Assembly (NCBI GenBank): GCA_022511515.1
Contig: JAFLRP010000199.1
Location: 1-55,283, forward strand
Length of the DNA stretch: 55,283 nt
Direction of reading: 5' to 3'
From: Acutalibacter sp.
Lineage (GTDB): Bacteria; Bacillota; Clostridia; Oscillospirales; Acutalibacteraceae
The position numbers and the translations under genes were made by a program. Position 1 is the first letter of the stretch, and each line of letters starts with the position of its first letter. The notes under the pieces were generated by a model, which worked only from the letters and a program-made list of their open reading frames with translations, did not search any database and had not been told where the DNA came from. This document shows, piece by piece, positions 28,042 to 36,071 of the stretch.

Positions 28042-29405
28042 AAACTGTGGGAATGCGTTCCATCGTGCTGTATATCCTGCTCTTTGCCTTTTTCGGCGGG
28101 TTGGGGTATTTTCTCTTCAATTTATTTCTCCATGGCGGACAGTGGGCGGCCCAGCCCTATAACGGCCACCTCTATTCGCAAAGCTCCACTGTAAAGCTGG
28201 GAAACATTACAGATAAAGACGGGAATTTACTGGCCTACACCGAGGATGGCGAGCGCCTGTACAGCTCGGATGAGACCGTTCGCCGGGCGCTGTTCCACAC
28301 GGTGGGCGACCCTTACGGATACATCAGCACCGGCGTACAGTACACCATGAGCGCCCGGCTGTCCGGGTACAATCCCATCACCGGGCTGAGCGACACGGTG
28401 TTCCAGCGTCTGGGCAGCAATGTGGAACTGACGGTGGACCAAACCGTCTGCACGGCAGCCTATTCCGCTCTGAACGGCCATAACGGCGGCATCATCGTGT
28501 ACAATTACAAAAACGGGGACATACTTTGCAAGGTCAGCACGCCCACAGTGGACCCGGAAAATATGCCGGAAGATATTGAGACAAACGACGTTTATCACGG
28601 TGTGTATCTGGACAACACCCTGTCCGGCTCCTTTACTCCGGGCAGCATCTTCAAGCTGGTCACTTGCGCCGCCGCCATGGAGCGGTGGCCCGATTCCTGG
28701 AGCGAGAAAACATACTATTGCGAGGGCGCCATGAATATCGGCGGGGACGACATCACCTGTCTCCACCGGGACGCCCACGGGACCCAGGATATGTATGAAG
28801 CCTTGGGCAATTCCTGCAACGTGTATTTTGCCCAGCTCGCAAGGGAGATCGGCGCTGCGGCTTTGCAGAAAAAGGCGGAGGAAATGGGCTTTAACAAGGT
28901 GCTTTCCTTCGGAGGCATTCCCATTTCCGAAAGCATTGCCGACTTGGCCGATTGCAACGAAAATCAATTGGGCTGGGCCGGCGTGGGGCAGTATACGCTG
29001 CTTTCAAATCCCTATCATATGATGGTGCTGATGGGGGCGGCCGCAAACGGCGGGGAATATGTCCAGCCCCGGCTCACCACGGATCTGGACTTGTTCGGCG
29101 GCTTTACAAAGGACAGCCGCAGGCTGATGTCCTCCGGCACCGCGTCTCAGCTCAAATCCCTTCTGCGGAACAACGTGGAATCTTATTACGGCGACTGGAT
29201 GTTCCCCGAGGGGATGAATGTCTGCGCCAAGACCGGCACCGGCGAAGTGGGCGAGGGAAAGAACCCCAACTGCTGGATGATCGGCTTCTGCGATTCCGAC
29301 CGGTACCCCTATGCCTTCGCGGTACTGGTAGAGGAGGGTTCCGGCGGCATCGAAAGCGCCGGAAACGCCGCGGCTGCGGTACTGAGAGCGCTCTCGGCTT
29401 CTTAA
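28038..29405 (+). CDS. Penicillin-binding protein (class B transpeptidase)
   Basis: Cross-links peptidoglycan with the SEDS partner just upstream. 455 residues: a short cytoplasmic start, one membrane segment (about 8-28), a small pedestal region, then the transpeptidase domain. The domain has the active-site tetrad TPGSIFKLV (S-x-x-K), SCN and AKTGTGE. No PASTA domains. The gene start overlaps the FtsW-like gene (ATGA), indicating coupled synthesis. It resembles PbpA/PBP2 of elongation or spore-type pairs; FHA-SEDS/PBP pairs are typical of Gram-positive septal or sporulation synthesis, so this function is inference. Confidence 0.9.
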   Translation: MKTVGMRSIVLYILLFAFFGGLGYFLFNLFLHGGQWAAQPYNGHLYSQSSTVKLGNITDKDGNLLAYTEDGERLYSSDETVRRALFHTVGDPYGYISTGVQYTMSARLSGYNPITGLSDTVFQRLGSNVELTVDQTVCTAAYSALNGHNGGIIVYNYKNGDILCKVSTPTVDPENMPEDIETNDVYHGVYLDNTLSGSFTPGSIFKLVTCAAAMERWPDSWSEKTYYCEGAMNIGGDDITCLHRDAHGTQDMYEALGNSCNVYFAQLAREIGAAALQKKAEEMGFNKVLSFGGIPISESIADLADCNENQLGWAGVGQYTLLSNPYHMMVLMGAAANGGEYVQPRLTTDLDLFGGFTKDSRRLMSSGTASQLKSLLRNNVESYYGDWMFPEGMNVCAKTGTGEVGEGKNPNCWMIGFCDSDRYPYAFAVLVEEGSGGIESAGNAAAAVLRALSAS

Positions 29406-29431
29406 AATTTTGGTACAGGGTGGAGGAAATT

Positions 29432-30391
29432 ATGAAAATTGAGAAGTTGAGCCCTGCCTTTCAAAATTACCTGTGGGGCGGCACAAAGCTCCGAGACGTG
29501 TACGGGAAAGACTGCGATTTCGACAAGGTGGCGGAAAGCTGGGAGCTGTCCACTCACCCCGCCGGAGAGAGCAAAATCGCCGAGGGAGAATTTGACGGCC
29601 TGACCCTCAACGAGTATATTGCAAAAATGGGAAAATCTGTGCTGGGCAGTCACTGCGCGGCCTTTGAAAATTTTCCCGTGCTCATCAAATTCATCGATGC
29701 AAAAGAAGCCCTTTCCATTCAGGTCCACCCCAGCGACGAGTACGCCCTGCGGGTAGAAAATGAGTACGGCAAAACGGAACTGTGGTACGTGATGGACTGC
29801 GAGCCCGGGGCGTACCTGTATTTCGGCGTGAACCGGGAGCTCACAAAAGAGGAATTCCGGCAGCGCATCGAAAACAATACGGTGCTGGAAGTTCTCAACC
29901 GGGTGGACGTGCACCCCGGAGACGTGTTTTTCATCGAGTCAGGTACCATTCATGCCATCGGCGCGGGGATTTTGATTTGCGAGATCCAGCAGAATTCCAA
30001 CTGCACCTACCGTGTCTACGATTATGACCGCCGGGGGCAAGACGGCAAGCCCCGAGAGCTGCACATCGAAAAGGCGCTGGACGTTTCCCGGTTATCGCCG
30101 TCGAATATTGCTGACCAACAGGGAGAGGCAAGAAAAATACCGGGCGGAACAAGAAAACCGCTTGCGTCCTGTAAGTATTTCACCACGGAAAAATTGGAAG
30201 TCTCCGGGGAAATGACCCTCACCGCCGGGGAAGAAAGCTTTCTGTCCGTTATCGTATTGACCGGAACAGCGGAAATCTCCGGGCGGGAAAACACGGTGGA
30301 AGCCAAGGCCGGGGACAGTATTTTTATCCCCGCCGGAACAGGGCAGGTGACAGTCACCGGCGAGTGTCAAATGATTTTGACGAGGGTTTAA
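29432..30391 (+). CDS. manA: Mannose-6-phosphate isomerase, class I
   Basis: Interconverts mannose-6-phosphate and fructose-6-phosphate in the cytoplasm, feeding mannose into glycolysis or GDP-mannose. The 319 residues have the zinc-binding cupin motifs FIDAKEALSIQVHPSDEYA (QVHP) and ESGTIHAIGAG, and IQQNSNCTYRVYDYDR, all typical of ManA type I. The start is ATG 29432, preceded by GGTGGAGGAA. It is 26 bases after the PBP gene and upstream of a ComB-like gene, possibly one transcript. Confidence 0.92.
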   Translation: MKIEKLSPAFQNYLWGGTKLRDVYGKDCDFDKVAESWELSTHPAGESKIAEGEFDGLTLNEYIAKMGKSVLGSHCAAFENFPVLIKFIDAKEALSIQVHPSDEYALRVENEYGKTELWYVMDCEPGAYLYFGVNRELTKEEFRQRIENNTVLEVLNRVDVHPGDVFFIESGTIHAIGAGILICEIQQNSNCTYRVYDYDRRGQDGKPRELHIEKALDVSRLSPSNIADQQGEARKIPGGTRKPLASCKYFTTEKLEVSGEMTLTAGEESFLSVIVLTGTAEISGRENTVEAKAGDSIFIPAGTGQVTVTGECQMILTRV

Positions 30392-30439
30392 ATCAATCGG
30401 AATTTCAGTGGAAAAGGCGAAAACAAAAAGGAATAAAGA

Positions 30440-31141
30440 ATGAATATCAAAATCTTGAATCTGCTGGAGGGTGCGAAAGAAGCAACCGGCTTAGCCGTTA
30501 TTATCGATGTCTTTCGGGCGTTTACCGTGGAGGCCTATTTGATTCACAACGGTGCGGACAGGGTGTTTCCGGTAGGCGAGAAAGAGATCGCCTACGAATA
30601 TAAAAGACAGGACCCGGATTGCATCTTGATTGGGGAAAGGCACGGCAGAATATTGCCCGGCTTCGATTACGGCAATTCTCCCTCGCAGATCAAAAATGTT
30701 GACTTTACGGGCAAAACCGTGATCCATACCACCAGTGCGGGAACGCAGGGAATTGCCAATGCGGCGAAAGCAGAGGAAATCATCACCGGCAGCTTGGTGA
30801 ACGCCCGGGCCATCGCCGCGTATATCAAGCAAAGGGACTTTCGAGAGGTTTCGTTGGTCTGTATGGGACTGGACGCAAAAGTCCCCATTGAGGAAGATAC
30901 CCTGTGCGCCGTCTACATCAAAAGCCTGCTGGAGGGGACGCAAATAGATTTGCCGGCTGAAATCGAAAACCTGAAAGCCACCAGCGGCAAAAAGTTTTTC
31001 GACGAGGCTCTACAGGACGTTTTCCCCAAGGAGGATTTCCATTTGAGCACGGAAGCGGATATTTTTCCTTTTGTGCTGAAAGTGGAAACCGGTGAACGGG
31101 AAAATTGCAAGCTTATCAGGAAGATAGACGTAACCTACTGA
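30440..31141 (+). CDS. 2-phosphosulfolactate phosphatase family protein (ComB-like)
   Basis: A 233-residue cytoplasmic member of the ComB family (PF04029), with VIIDVFRAFTVEAYLIHNGA, the conserved GERHGRILPGFDYGNSPSQI and TTSAGTQGI. ComB hydrolyses 2-phosphosulfolactate in coenzyme M synthesis in methanogens. Many bacterial homologues exist without that pathway, so the substrate here is uncertain. Ribosome site AAAAAGGAATAAAG precedes the ATG. Confidence 0.82.
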   Translation: MNIKILNLLEGAKEATGLAVIIDVFRAFTVEAYLIHNGADRVFPVGEKEIAYEYKRQDPDCILIGERHGRILPGFDYGNSPSQIKNVDFTGKTVIHTTSAGTQGIANAAKAEEIITGSLVNARAIAAYIKQRDFREVSLVCMGLDAKVPIEEDTLCAVYIKSLLEGTQIDLPAEIENLKATSGKKFFDEALQDVFPKEDFHLSTEADIFPFVLKVETGERENCKLIRKIDVTY

Positions 31142-31203
31142 TTTTTTGGAAAAGGCAGTTTCTCTCCGCATGCCGGGGGTTGAGTAATTAGGAGGAGAAA
31201 ATC

Positions 31204-32148
31204 ATGAAAATTGTTTTGTTGGGAGAGCCCATGGGGCTGTTTATGGCGGACGAGGCGGGGGAGCTGAGCGGCGTCAAAAAATTTACCGCTTCCATTGCCG
31301 GTGCGGAATACAATGTGGCGGTGGGGCTGGCCCGGTTGGGGCATCAGCCGGTGTACTGCACCCGTCTGGGCTTTGATCCGCTGGGCGAAAAAATCCTTGC
31401 CGGGCTGCGGGAAAACGGCATTTCCACCGACCTTGTGACCCAGGCGGAAGGGGAAGTGACCGGCCTGATGCTCAAGGGCTTCACCCATGCCGGAGACCCG
31501 GACATCGCCTACTATCGGAAGGGTTCGGCGGCTTCCCGCATCTCCACCCACGATATCGACAAGCTGGATCTATACGGTTGCGAGCGGCTCCACGTGACGG
31601 GGATTTTCCCGGCGGTTTCGGACAGCGCCCTCGCCGCCGTCAAGCGGCTGATTTCCCGGGCCGCCGCCCTCGATATGCCCATTTCCTTTGACCCAAATCT
31701 CCGCCCCCAGCTCTGGGAAAGCGAGAAAAAAATGATCTCCACCCTGAATGCTCTGGCGGAGGGCGCGGAGACCGTCCTGCCCGGCATCGGCGAAGGAAAA
31801 CTGCTGACCGGAGAAGATTCCCCGGAGGGCATTGCCCAGTGGTACCACAGCCGGGGCGTGAAGAACGTCGTCGTGAAGTTGGGGACAGACGGCGCGTATT
31901 TTTCGGAGAAGGGCGGAAAATCCGGCATTTCTCCTGCGTTCCCCGTGAAAGAGGTGGTGGACACCGTAGGCGCGGGGGACGGCTTCGCCGCCGGGGTGCT
32001 CAGCGCCTTGGCAGAGGGGGAAACACTGGAAGAAGCCGCTTTCCGAGGCAACGTCATGGGCGCGGTGCAGGTGGCCCACAAAAGCGATAATGAGGGCCTG
32101 CCCACCCGGGAACAATTGGGGCATATCATTCTCTCCGGCACGGCTTGA
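31204..32148 (+). CDS. PfkB-family sugar kinase (KdgK-like)
   Basis: A 314-residue ribokinase-fold kinase. The N-terminal lid region has GAEYNVAVGLARLG, the C-terminus the PfkB signature DTVGAGDGFAAGVL with catalytic Asp. The best match is 2-keto-3-deoxygluconate kinase, in which this sort of SIAGAEYNVA start and SFDPNLRP occur, but fructo- or adenosine kinases are similar. GGAGGAG precedes the ATG. It ends in a strong terminator, so it closes the manA transcript. Confidence 0.85.
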   Translation: MKIVLLGEPMGLFMADEAGELSGVKKFTASIAGAEYNVAVGLARLGHQPVYCTRLGFDPLGEKILAGLRENGISTDLVTQAEGEVTGLMLKGFTHAGDPDIAYYRKGSAASRISTHDIDKLDLYGCERLHVTGIFPAVSDSALAAVKRLISRAAALDMPISFDPNLRPQLWESEKKMISTLNALAEGAETVLPGIGEGKLLTGEDSPEGIAQWYHSRGVKNVVVKLGTDGAYFSEKGGKSGISPAFPVKEVVDTVGAGDGFAAGVLSALAEGETLEEAAFRGNVMGAVQVAHKSDNEGLPTREQLGHIILSGTA

Positions 32149-32169
32149 CCGAAATACAGCAAAAAAGAT

Positions 32170-32211
32170 ACCCCGAGGACTGCAAATTTACAGTCTTCGG
32201 GGTGTTTTTTT
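32170..32211 (+). terminator. Terminator of PfkB kinase gene
   Basis: Arms ACCCCGAGGACTG / CAGTCTTCGGGGT (one wobble), followed by seven Ts. Confidence 0.85.
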
Positions 32212-32230
32212 GATCATTGTATCCGATGTG

Positions 32231-32311
32231 TTTCACTATCTTTAGAAAGTAGTAAAACAACAAGTTTCACTATCTTTAGAAAGTAGTGAAACAACAAGTT
32301 TCACTATCTTT
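32231..32311. repeat. Tandem 34-base hairpin repeat
   Basis: Two units (32231-32264, 32265-32298) and a 13-base partial third that runs through the stop codon of the histidine kinase. Each unit folds as TTTCACTA...AGTGAAA around CTTTAGAAAG, then has ACAACAAG. It looks like a tandem duplication of the 3' end of the kinase gene. Confidence 0.75.
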
Positions 32312-33620
32312 TTGCGCAGGGCAAAGCGACCGAAAAGGTGTTGATGCCATCATAGCTTTCCGCCCAGATTTTTCCCCGGTGCTGCTCGGTGATGCGCCGG
32401 GCGATGGCAAGGCCCAGACCGTAGCCCTCGCCGTGGCGGGCGGGGTCGCTGCGATAAAAACGCTCGAAAATCCGGGTCAAATCTTCCGGCGGAATGGATT
32501 CGCCCTCATTGGAAACGGACAGGCGGACGAGCTTTCCCGACCCTTTCAGGGAAACCTTCACCGCCCCGCCGGGCACACTGTACTTTAAGGCGTTGTCCAG
32601 CAGAATGCCGCAGAGCTGGGACAGGGAGGAAGCGTCGCCGGTGACGAGCAGTCCCGTCTCCTCCTCGTGCAAGAGCTCGTGCCCCTGCTCAAAGGCGGCA
32701 GGCTCAAAGGACAGCACGCTGTCGGTGACGAGATAGGAGAAATCCACCGCCTCCATGACCGGGGCGTGATCGCTGTTTTCGGATCGGGCCAGAGACAGCA
32801 GGTCCTGAGTCAGTCCCTTCATGTGCTGGGCCTCCGCCAGAATATTTTGGGCCCAGCGGTCGGGATTTTCGCCCGGGTGGGTCAAAATCATATCCGCGTT
32901 GGAGAGGATCACGGTCAGGGGCGTTTTCAGCTCGTGAGAAGCGTCCGCCACAAATTGCTTTTGCTGGTTCCAGGCATGTTCCACCGGGCGCACCGCCCAG
33001 CGCGCCAGCAGAATGCTTGCCCCGAACACTACCAGCAGCGTGAGCGCTCCGACGATGAGGGCATTTTTGATCAGCTCTGTCAGGCTTCGGAACTCGGCGG
33101 AAGTATCGGCAAAAGCAATCAGCACGCCCTCCGGTCTTTCCTGTTTGGCATAGCGTAAACGGTAGGCGGACAAATTGCCGGAATTTCCCGGATACCCGGC
33201 GACTTCCAGCGCCAAGGCTTCCAGCTCTTCCGTGCCGAAATCCGTCAGCAGCACTTCCGCCCGGCTGCCCAAATCCACCGTGCCGTCAGATTTCACCAGC
33301 ACCAGAAAATAGGGCTGGCGCTGCCCCAATTTTCCCGGCCCTTTTTGCCCCCCGAAACCGGGCTGTCCGTTTGGCAGAGAACCCTCCTCCGGCAGAGGAC
33401 CCTCCTCCGGCGGCTCCATTCCCTCAAAGCGGGGGGCGTCTCTGTCCCGGAAATCGCCGCCCCGCTGATCGATTTCCAGCGCCGTCTCCAGCATGGTTTC
33501 GCTTTGCCGGATCATCCCAGTTTCCGTGGAGATCACCAGCATGGCAAACACGGCGAGCAGGATCGCCGCCGCCGCGCCCATGACGACAGCCACAAATTTT
33601 CGTTTCAGCTTTTGGATCAC
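32304..33620 (-). CDS. Sensor histidine kinase
   Basis: A 438-residue membrane sensor kinase. Membrane helices lie at about 9-30 and 185-205. The outside loop (about 31-184) is rich in Pro, Gly and Glu (PPEEGPLPEEG, GFGGQKGPGK) and then shows a small sensor fold. The HisKA motif DASHELKTPLTVI places the phosphorylated His near 228. The ATPase region has LLDNALKYS, FERFYRSD and GYGLGLAIA. Its first codon overlaps the response-regulator gene by four bases. It controls the divergent polyphosphate module in my reading. Confidence 0.93.
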   Translation of the reverse strand: MIQKLKRKFVAVVMGAAAAILLAVFAMLVISTETGMIRQSETMLETALEIDQRGGDFRDRDAPRFEGMEPPEEGPLPEEGSLPNGQPGFGGQKGPGKLGQRQPYFLVLVKSDGTVDLGSRAEVLLTDFGTEELEALALEVAGYPGNSGNLSAYRLRYAKQERPEGVLIAFADTSAEFRSLTELIKNALIVGALTLLVVFGASILLARWAVRPVEHAWNQQKQFVADASHELKTPLTVILSNADMILTHPGENPDRWAQNILAEAQHMKGLTQDLLSLARSENSDHAPVMEAVDFSYLVTDSVLSFEPAAFEQGHELLHEEETGLLVTGDASSLSQLCGILLDNALKYSVPGGAVKVSLKGSGKLVRLSVSNEGESIPPEDLTRIFERFYRSDPARHGEGYGLGLAIARRITEQHRGKIWAESYDGINTFSVALPCAKR

Positions 33621-34300
33621 GGTGTTTCCCCCTCCGCTTTCAGATAATAGCCCAGCCGCCGGGCAGATTCAATGGTGATGGGGCAGTGGATGTGAAACAG
33701 CTTTTTCCGCAGAAAGGAGATGTACACCTCCACATGGTTGTCCTCTGCCTGAGAATCGTACCCCCAGGCCTTCAAAAGCAGGGTTTCCTTGGAAACGATA
33801 TTCCCGGCGTTTGCCAGCAGCAGCCGCATGATCTCAAATTCCTTGCTGCTCAGCCGAATGGAATGGGACTGATAGGACAGCACGCAGGAAGAAAGGTTCA
33901 ATTCCAAGCCGTCCAAACGGAGCTTTTCCGTGACCACTTCCTCCTGCCGCCGGAGCAGCGCCCGCAGGCAGGCCAAAAGCTCCTCCGTTTCAAAGGGTTT
34001 CGTCAGGTAGTAGTCCGCCCCTTGGTCCAACCCCTCCACTCTGTCGGCAGTCTCCGATCTGGCGGTGAGCATCAGCACCGGGGTGTTCAGCCCCGCACGG
34101 CGCATCTCTTTGACCACCTCAAAGCCGTTTTTCTTCGGCATCATCACGTCTAAAATGACTGCGTCGTAAATGCCGGTCAGGGCGTTGTCCAGCCCCGCTT
34201 CCCCGTCGTAGGCCGCGTCCGCTATATAATTGTGATAGGTCAGCAGTTCGCACAGGGTGTCTGCCAGCCTTTTTTCATCCTCTACCACCAAAATGCGCAT
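33617..34300 (-). CDS. OmpR-family response regulator
   Basis: A 227-residue receiver plus winged-helix DNA-binding protein. Phosphorylation site VILDVMMP (Asp51), Lys near 100 (LTKPFETEELLACL), OmpR wing region KETLLLKAWGYDSQAEDNHVEVYISFLRKKL. It forms a two-component system with the kinase downstream. It probably binds the tandem 8-mers in the divergent promoter region 34382-34423, regulating both itself and the VTC operon. Confidence 0.93.
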   Translation of the reverse strand: MRILVVEDEKRLADTLCELLTYHNYIADAAYDGEAGLDNALTGIYDAVILDVMMPKKNGFEVVKEMRRAGLNTPVLMLTARSETADRVEGLDQGADYYLTKPFETEELLACLRALLRRQEEVVTEKLRLDGLELNLSSCVLSYQSHSIRLSSKEFEIMRLLLANAGNIVSKETLLLKAWGYDSQAEDNHVEVYISFLRKKLFHIHCPITIESARRLGYYLKAEGETP

Positions 34301-34366
34301 GGTCTCACTCTCCTTTGGCCGTGCTTCTATTTTACATGGAATCCCTCTGCGTGTAAATGTGCTTTT

Positions 34367-34400
34367 ATCCTAATCGAAAAACCTGAAAAAATCCTGAAAA
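34367..34400 (-). promoter_or_regulatory. Promoter of two-component operon with regulator box
   Basis: On the minus strand, TTTTCAGG twice, 11 bases apart (34393-34400, 34382-34389), then nine bases, then -10 TAGGAT (34367-34372). The tandem 8-mers stand where a -35 would be. Confidence 0.7.
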
Positions 34401-34404
34401 GCGG

Positions 34405-34438
34405 TTTTAAGGTTCTTTTCAGGCAGAAGAAGTATCCT
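34405..34438 (+). promoter_or_regulatory. Promoter of VTC polyphosphate operon with regulator box
   Basis: TTTTAAGG (34405-34412) and TTTTCAGG (34416-34423), 11 bases apart, then nine bases, then -10 TATCCT (34433-34438). It mirrors the divergent promoter. Confidence 0.7.
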
Positions 34439-34475
34439 TGGCCGTGCAAGGTGCAAAGAGAAAGGAAGGGATAGC

Positions 34476-35153
34476 TTGGCAGAAGATTTTCGGCACGAAT
34501 ATAAATTCCGTCTGAGCCAGGGGGAATATTTGGCTCTCCGTTCCCGCTTGCAGGCGATTTTGCGGCGCGACCCCCATGTGGGCCCTACGGGTGAGTATGC
34601 CATTTGCAGCGTCTATTTTGACAACGCCGATGACAAGGCCCTCCGGGAAAAGCTGGACGGTGTGGACCGCCGGGAGAAATTCCGAATCCGCTGGTACAAC
34701 GGGGACCTGTCCTACATTGTTTTAGAGAAAAAGGCGAAGCTCCACGGCCTTTGCAGCAAAAGCGGCTGCGTCATCACGAAAGAGGAGGCCGCCCGGCTGT
34801 TTGCGGGAGACAGTTCTTGGCTGAAAGACAGCGAAAGGGAAACCGCCCGGGAGCTCCTGGCAAAAATGGAACTGCAGGGCCTTCGCCCCCGAACGGTGGT
34901 GGATTACCTTCGGGAGCCCTTCGTGTTTCCGCCCGGCAATGTCCGCGTTACGCTGGACCGGGAGATCCGGGGCGCCAATTTCCGTCCGGACGTTTTGGAG
35001 CGGCCGATATTCACCTTCCCTGCGGGAGGAGACGTGCTGCTGGAAGTGAAGTACGATCACTTCCTGCCCGATTTGATCCGCGATCTGGTGCAGATCGATT
35101 CCCGGGGCGCGGGCGCATTTTCCAAATACGCAGCGGCGCGGGGGTATAACTAG
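34476..35153 (+). CDS. VTC-domain polyphosphate polymerase
   Basis: Uses ATP to make polyphosphate, by the fold of yeast Vtc4 (PF09359, tunnel of antiparallel strands). The 225-residue protein shows the beta-strand landmarks FRHEYKFRLS, CSVYFDN, EKFRIRWYNGD, LEKKAKLHG and the late EVKYDHFLP with basic residues (triphosphate-tunnel-like). The start is TTG (34476), with AAAGGAAGGG upstream. It is the first gene of the module with DUF4956 and a Gly/Pro-rich protein. Similar clusters commonly also hold a CotH kinase; none is here. Confidence 0.87.
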   Translation: MAEDFRHEYKFRLSQGEYLALRSRLQAILRRDPHVGPTGEYAICSVYFDNADDKALREKLDGVDRREKFRIRWYNGDLSYIVLEKKAKLHGLCSKSGCVITKEEAARLFAGDSSWLKDSERETARELLAKMELQGLRPRTVVDYLREPFVFPPGNVRVTLDREIRGANFRPDVLERPIFTFPAGGDVLLEVKYDHFLPDLIRDLVQIDSRGAGAFSKYAAARGYN

Positions 35154-35156
35154 CAT

Positions 35157-35287
35157 CGTGTCAAAAAAGCCTTTTTGCCACGCCGCTAGTTAAAGTTTTT
35201 CAAACTTTTTGAAGTTTGAAAAACTTATCGATCGAAACGCGAAAGACAACCCTGACGGTTTTCTTTCACACTATCTTTCCATCCGAT
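35157..35287 (+). repeat. Dispersed repeat B, copy 1
   Basis: Between the VTC and DUF4956 genes. It holds an outer hairpin (CGTG...CACG with a run of A and T), a long AT-rich hairpin (AAGTTTTTC...GAAAAACTT) and a 34-base block (35234-35267) that recurs exactly, in reverse complement, at 43224-43257. Confidence 0.8.
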
Positions 35288-35296
35288 CCATCTGGT

Positions 35297-35325
35297 TTGT
35301 GTTTTTTTGAGAGACTAAATATAAA
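35297..35325 (+). promoter_or_regulatory. Possible internal promoter for DUF4956 gene
   Basis: -35 TTGTGT (35297-35302), 17-base spacer, -10 TATAAA (35320-35325). Confidence 0.45.
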
Positions 35326-35373
35326 ACAATGATAAAAGCTGTCAAATCATAAACTTAAAAGGAGTAAAGAAAT

Positions 35374-36048
35374 ATGACTACATTTCAGGATATTTTCAAA
35401 TCGAATTTTTTGGAGAACGTGACAAGCGTCTCCGTGCTGGACATGGTGCTGTCTATCCTACTGGCGTTTCTGGTGGGACTGTTCATCTTTTTCGTGTACA
35501 AAAAGACCTACAGCGGCGTGATGTATTCCCCCAGCTTCGGGGTGTCTCTCATCGCCATGACCATGATCACCTCTTTGGTGATTTTGGCGGTCACCAGCAA
35601 CGTGGTGCTGTCTCTCGGCATGGTGGGCGCGCTGTCCATCGTCCGGTTCCGCACGGCCATCAAAGAGCCGCTGGACATTGCCTACCTGTTCTGGGCTATC
35701 GCCGCCGGTATCGTGCTGTCGGCGGGCATGATCCCGCTGGCGGTGTTCGGCAGTGTGGTGATTGGCGTAATGCTGCTGATTTTTGTCAATCGCAAGACCA
35801 ACACCCGTTCCTATATCGCCATGGTGACCTGCGACAATCCCCAGACGGAGCAGGCGGTGGGGCAGTTCCTGATGTCCGCTGTGGAGAAGCAGGAAATCAA
35901 GAGTAAGACCGTGATCCCCGGCCGCATTGAGCTGAATTTTGAAGTGCGGCTCAGAGATAACGACACTTCCTTTGTCAACGGACTGTCCGGGATTCCCGGC
36001 GTCACCTCCGTGGCTCTTGTCAGCTACAATGGGGAGTATATGAGTTAA
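35374..36048 (+). CDS. DUF4956 membrane protein
   Basis: A 224-residue protein with an N-terminal region of four membrane segments (about 18-35, 45-70, 108-130; e.g. LSILLAFLVGLFIFFVYKK) and a cytoplasmic C-terminal domain of about 85 residues. It carries the conserved LGMVGALSIVRFRTAIKEPLDIAYLFWAI typical of DUF4956. Members occur next to VTC polymerases and CotH kinases; a coupled role in polyphosphate at the membrane is inferred, not known. AAAAGGAG precedes the ATG. Confidence 0.85.
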   Translation: MTTFQDIFKSNFLENVTSVSVLDMVLSILLAFLVGLFIFFVYKKTYSGVMYSPSFGVSLIAMTMITSLVILAVTSNVVLSLGMVGALSIVRFRTAIKEPLDIAYLFWAIAAGIVLSAGMIPLAVFGSVVIGVMLLIFVNRKTNTRSYIAMVTCDNPQTEQAVGQFLMSAVEKQEIKSKTVIPGRIELNFEVRLRDNDTSFVNGLSGIPGVTSVALVSYNGEYMS

Positions 36049-36071
36049 GGGCAGGAACGAGGAATATCATT

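Noticed and set aside
32231..32311. CRISPR array
   Set aside because: Repeats are head to tail with no unique spacers; no cas genes.
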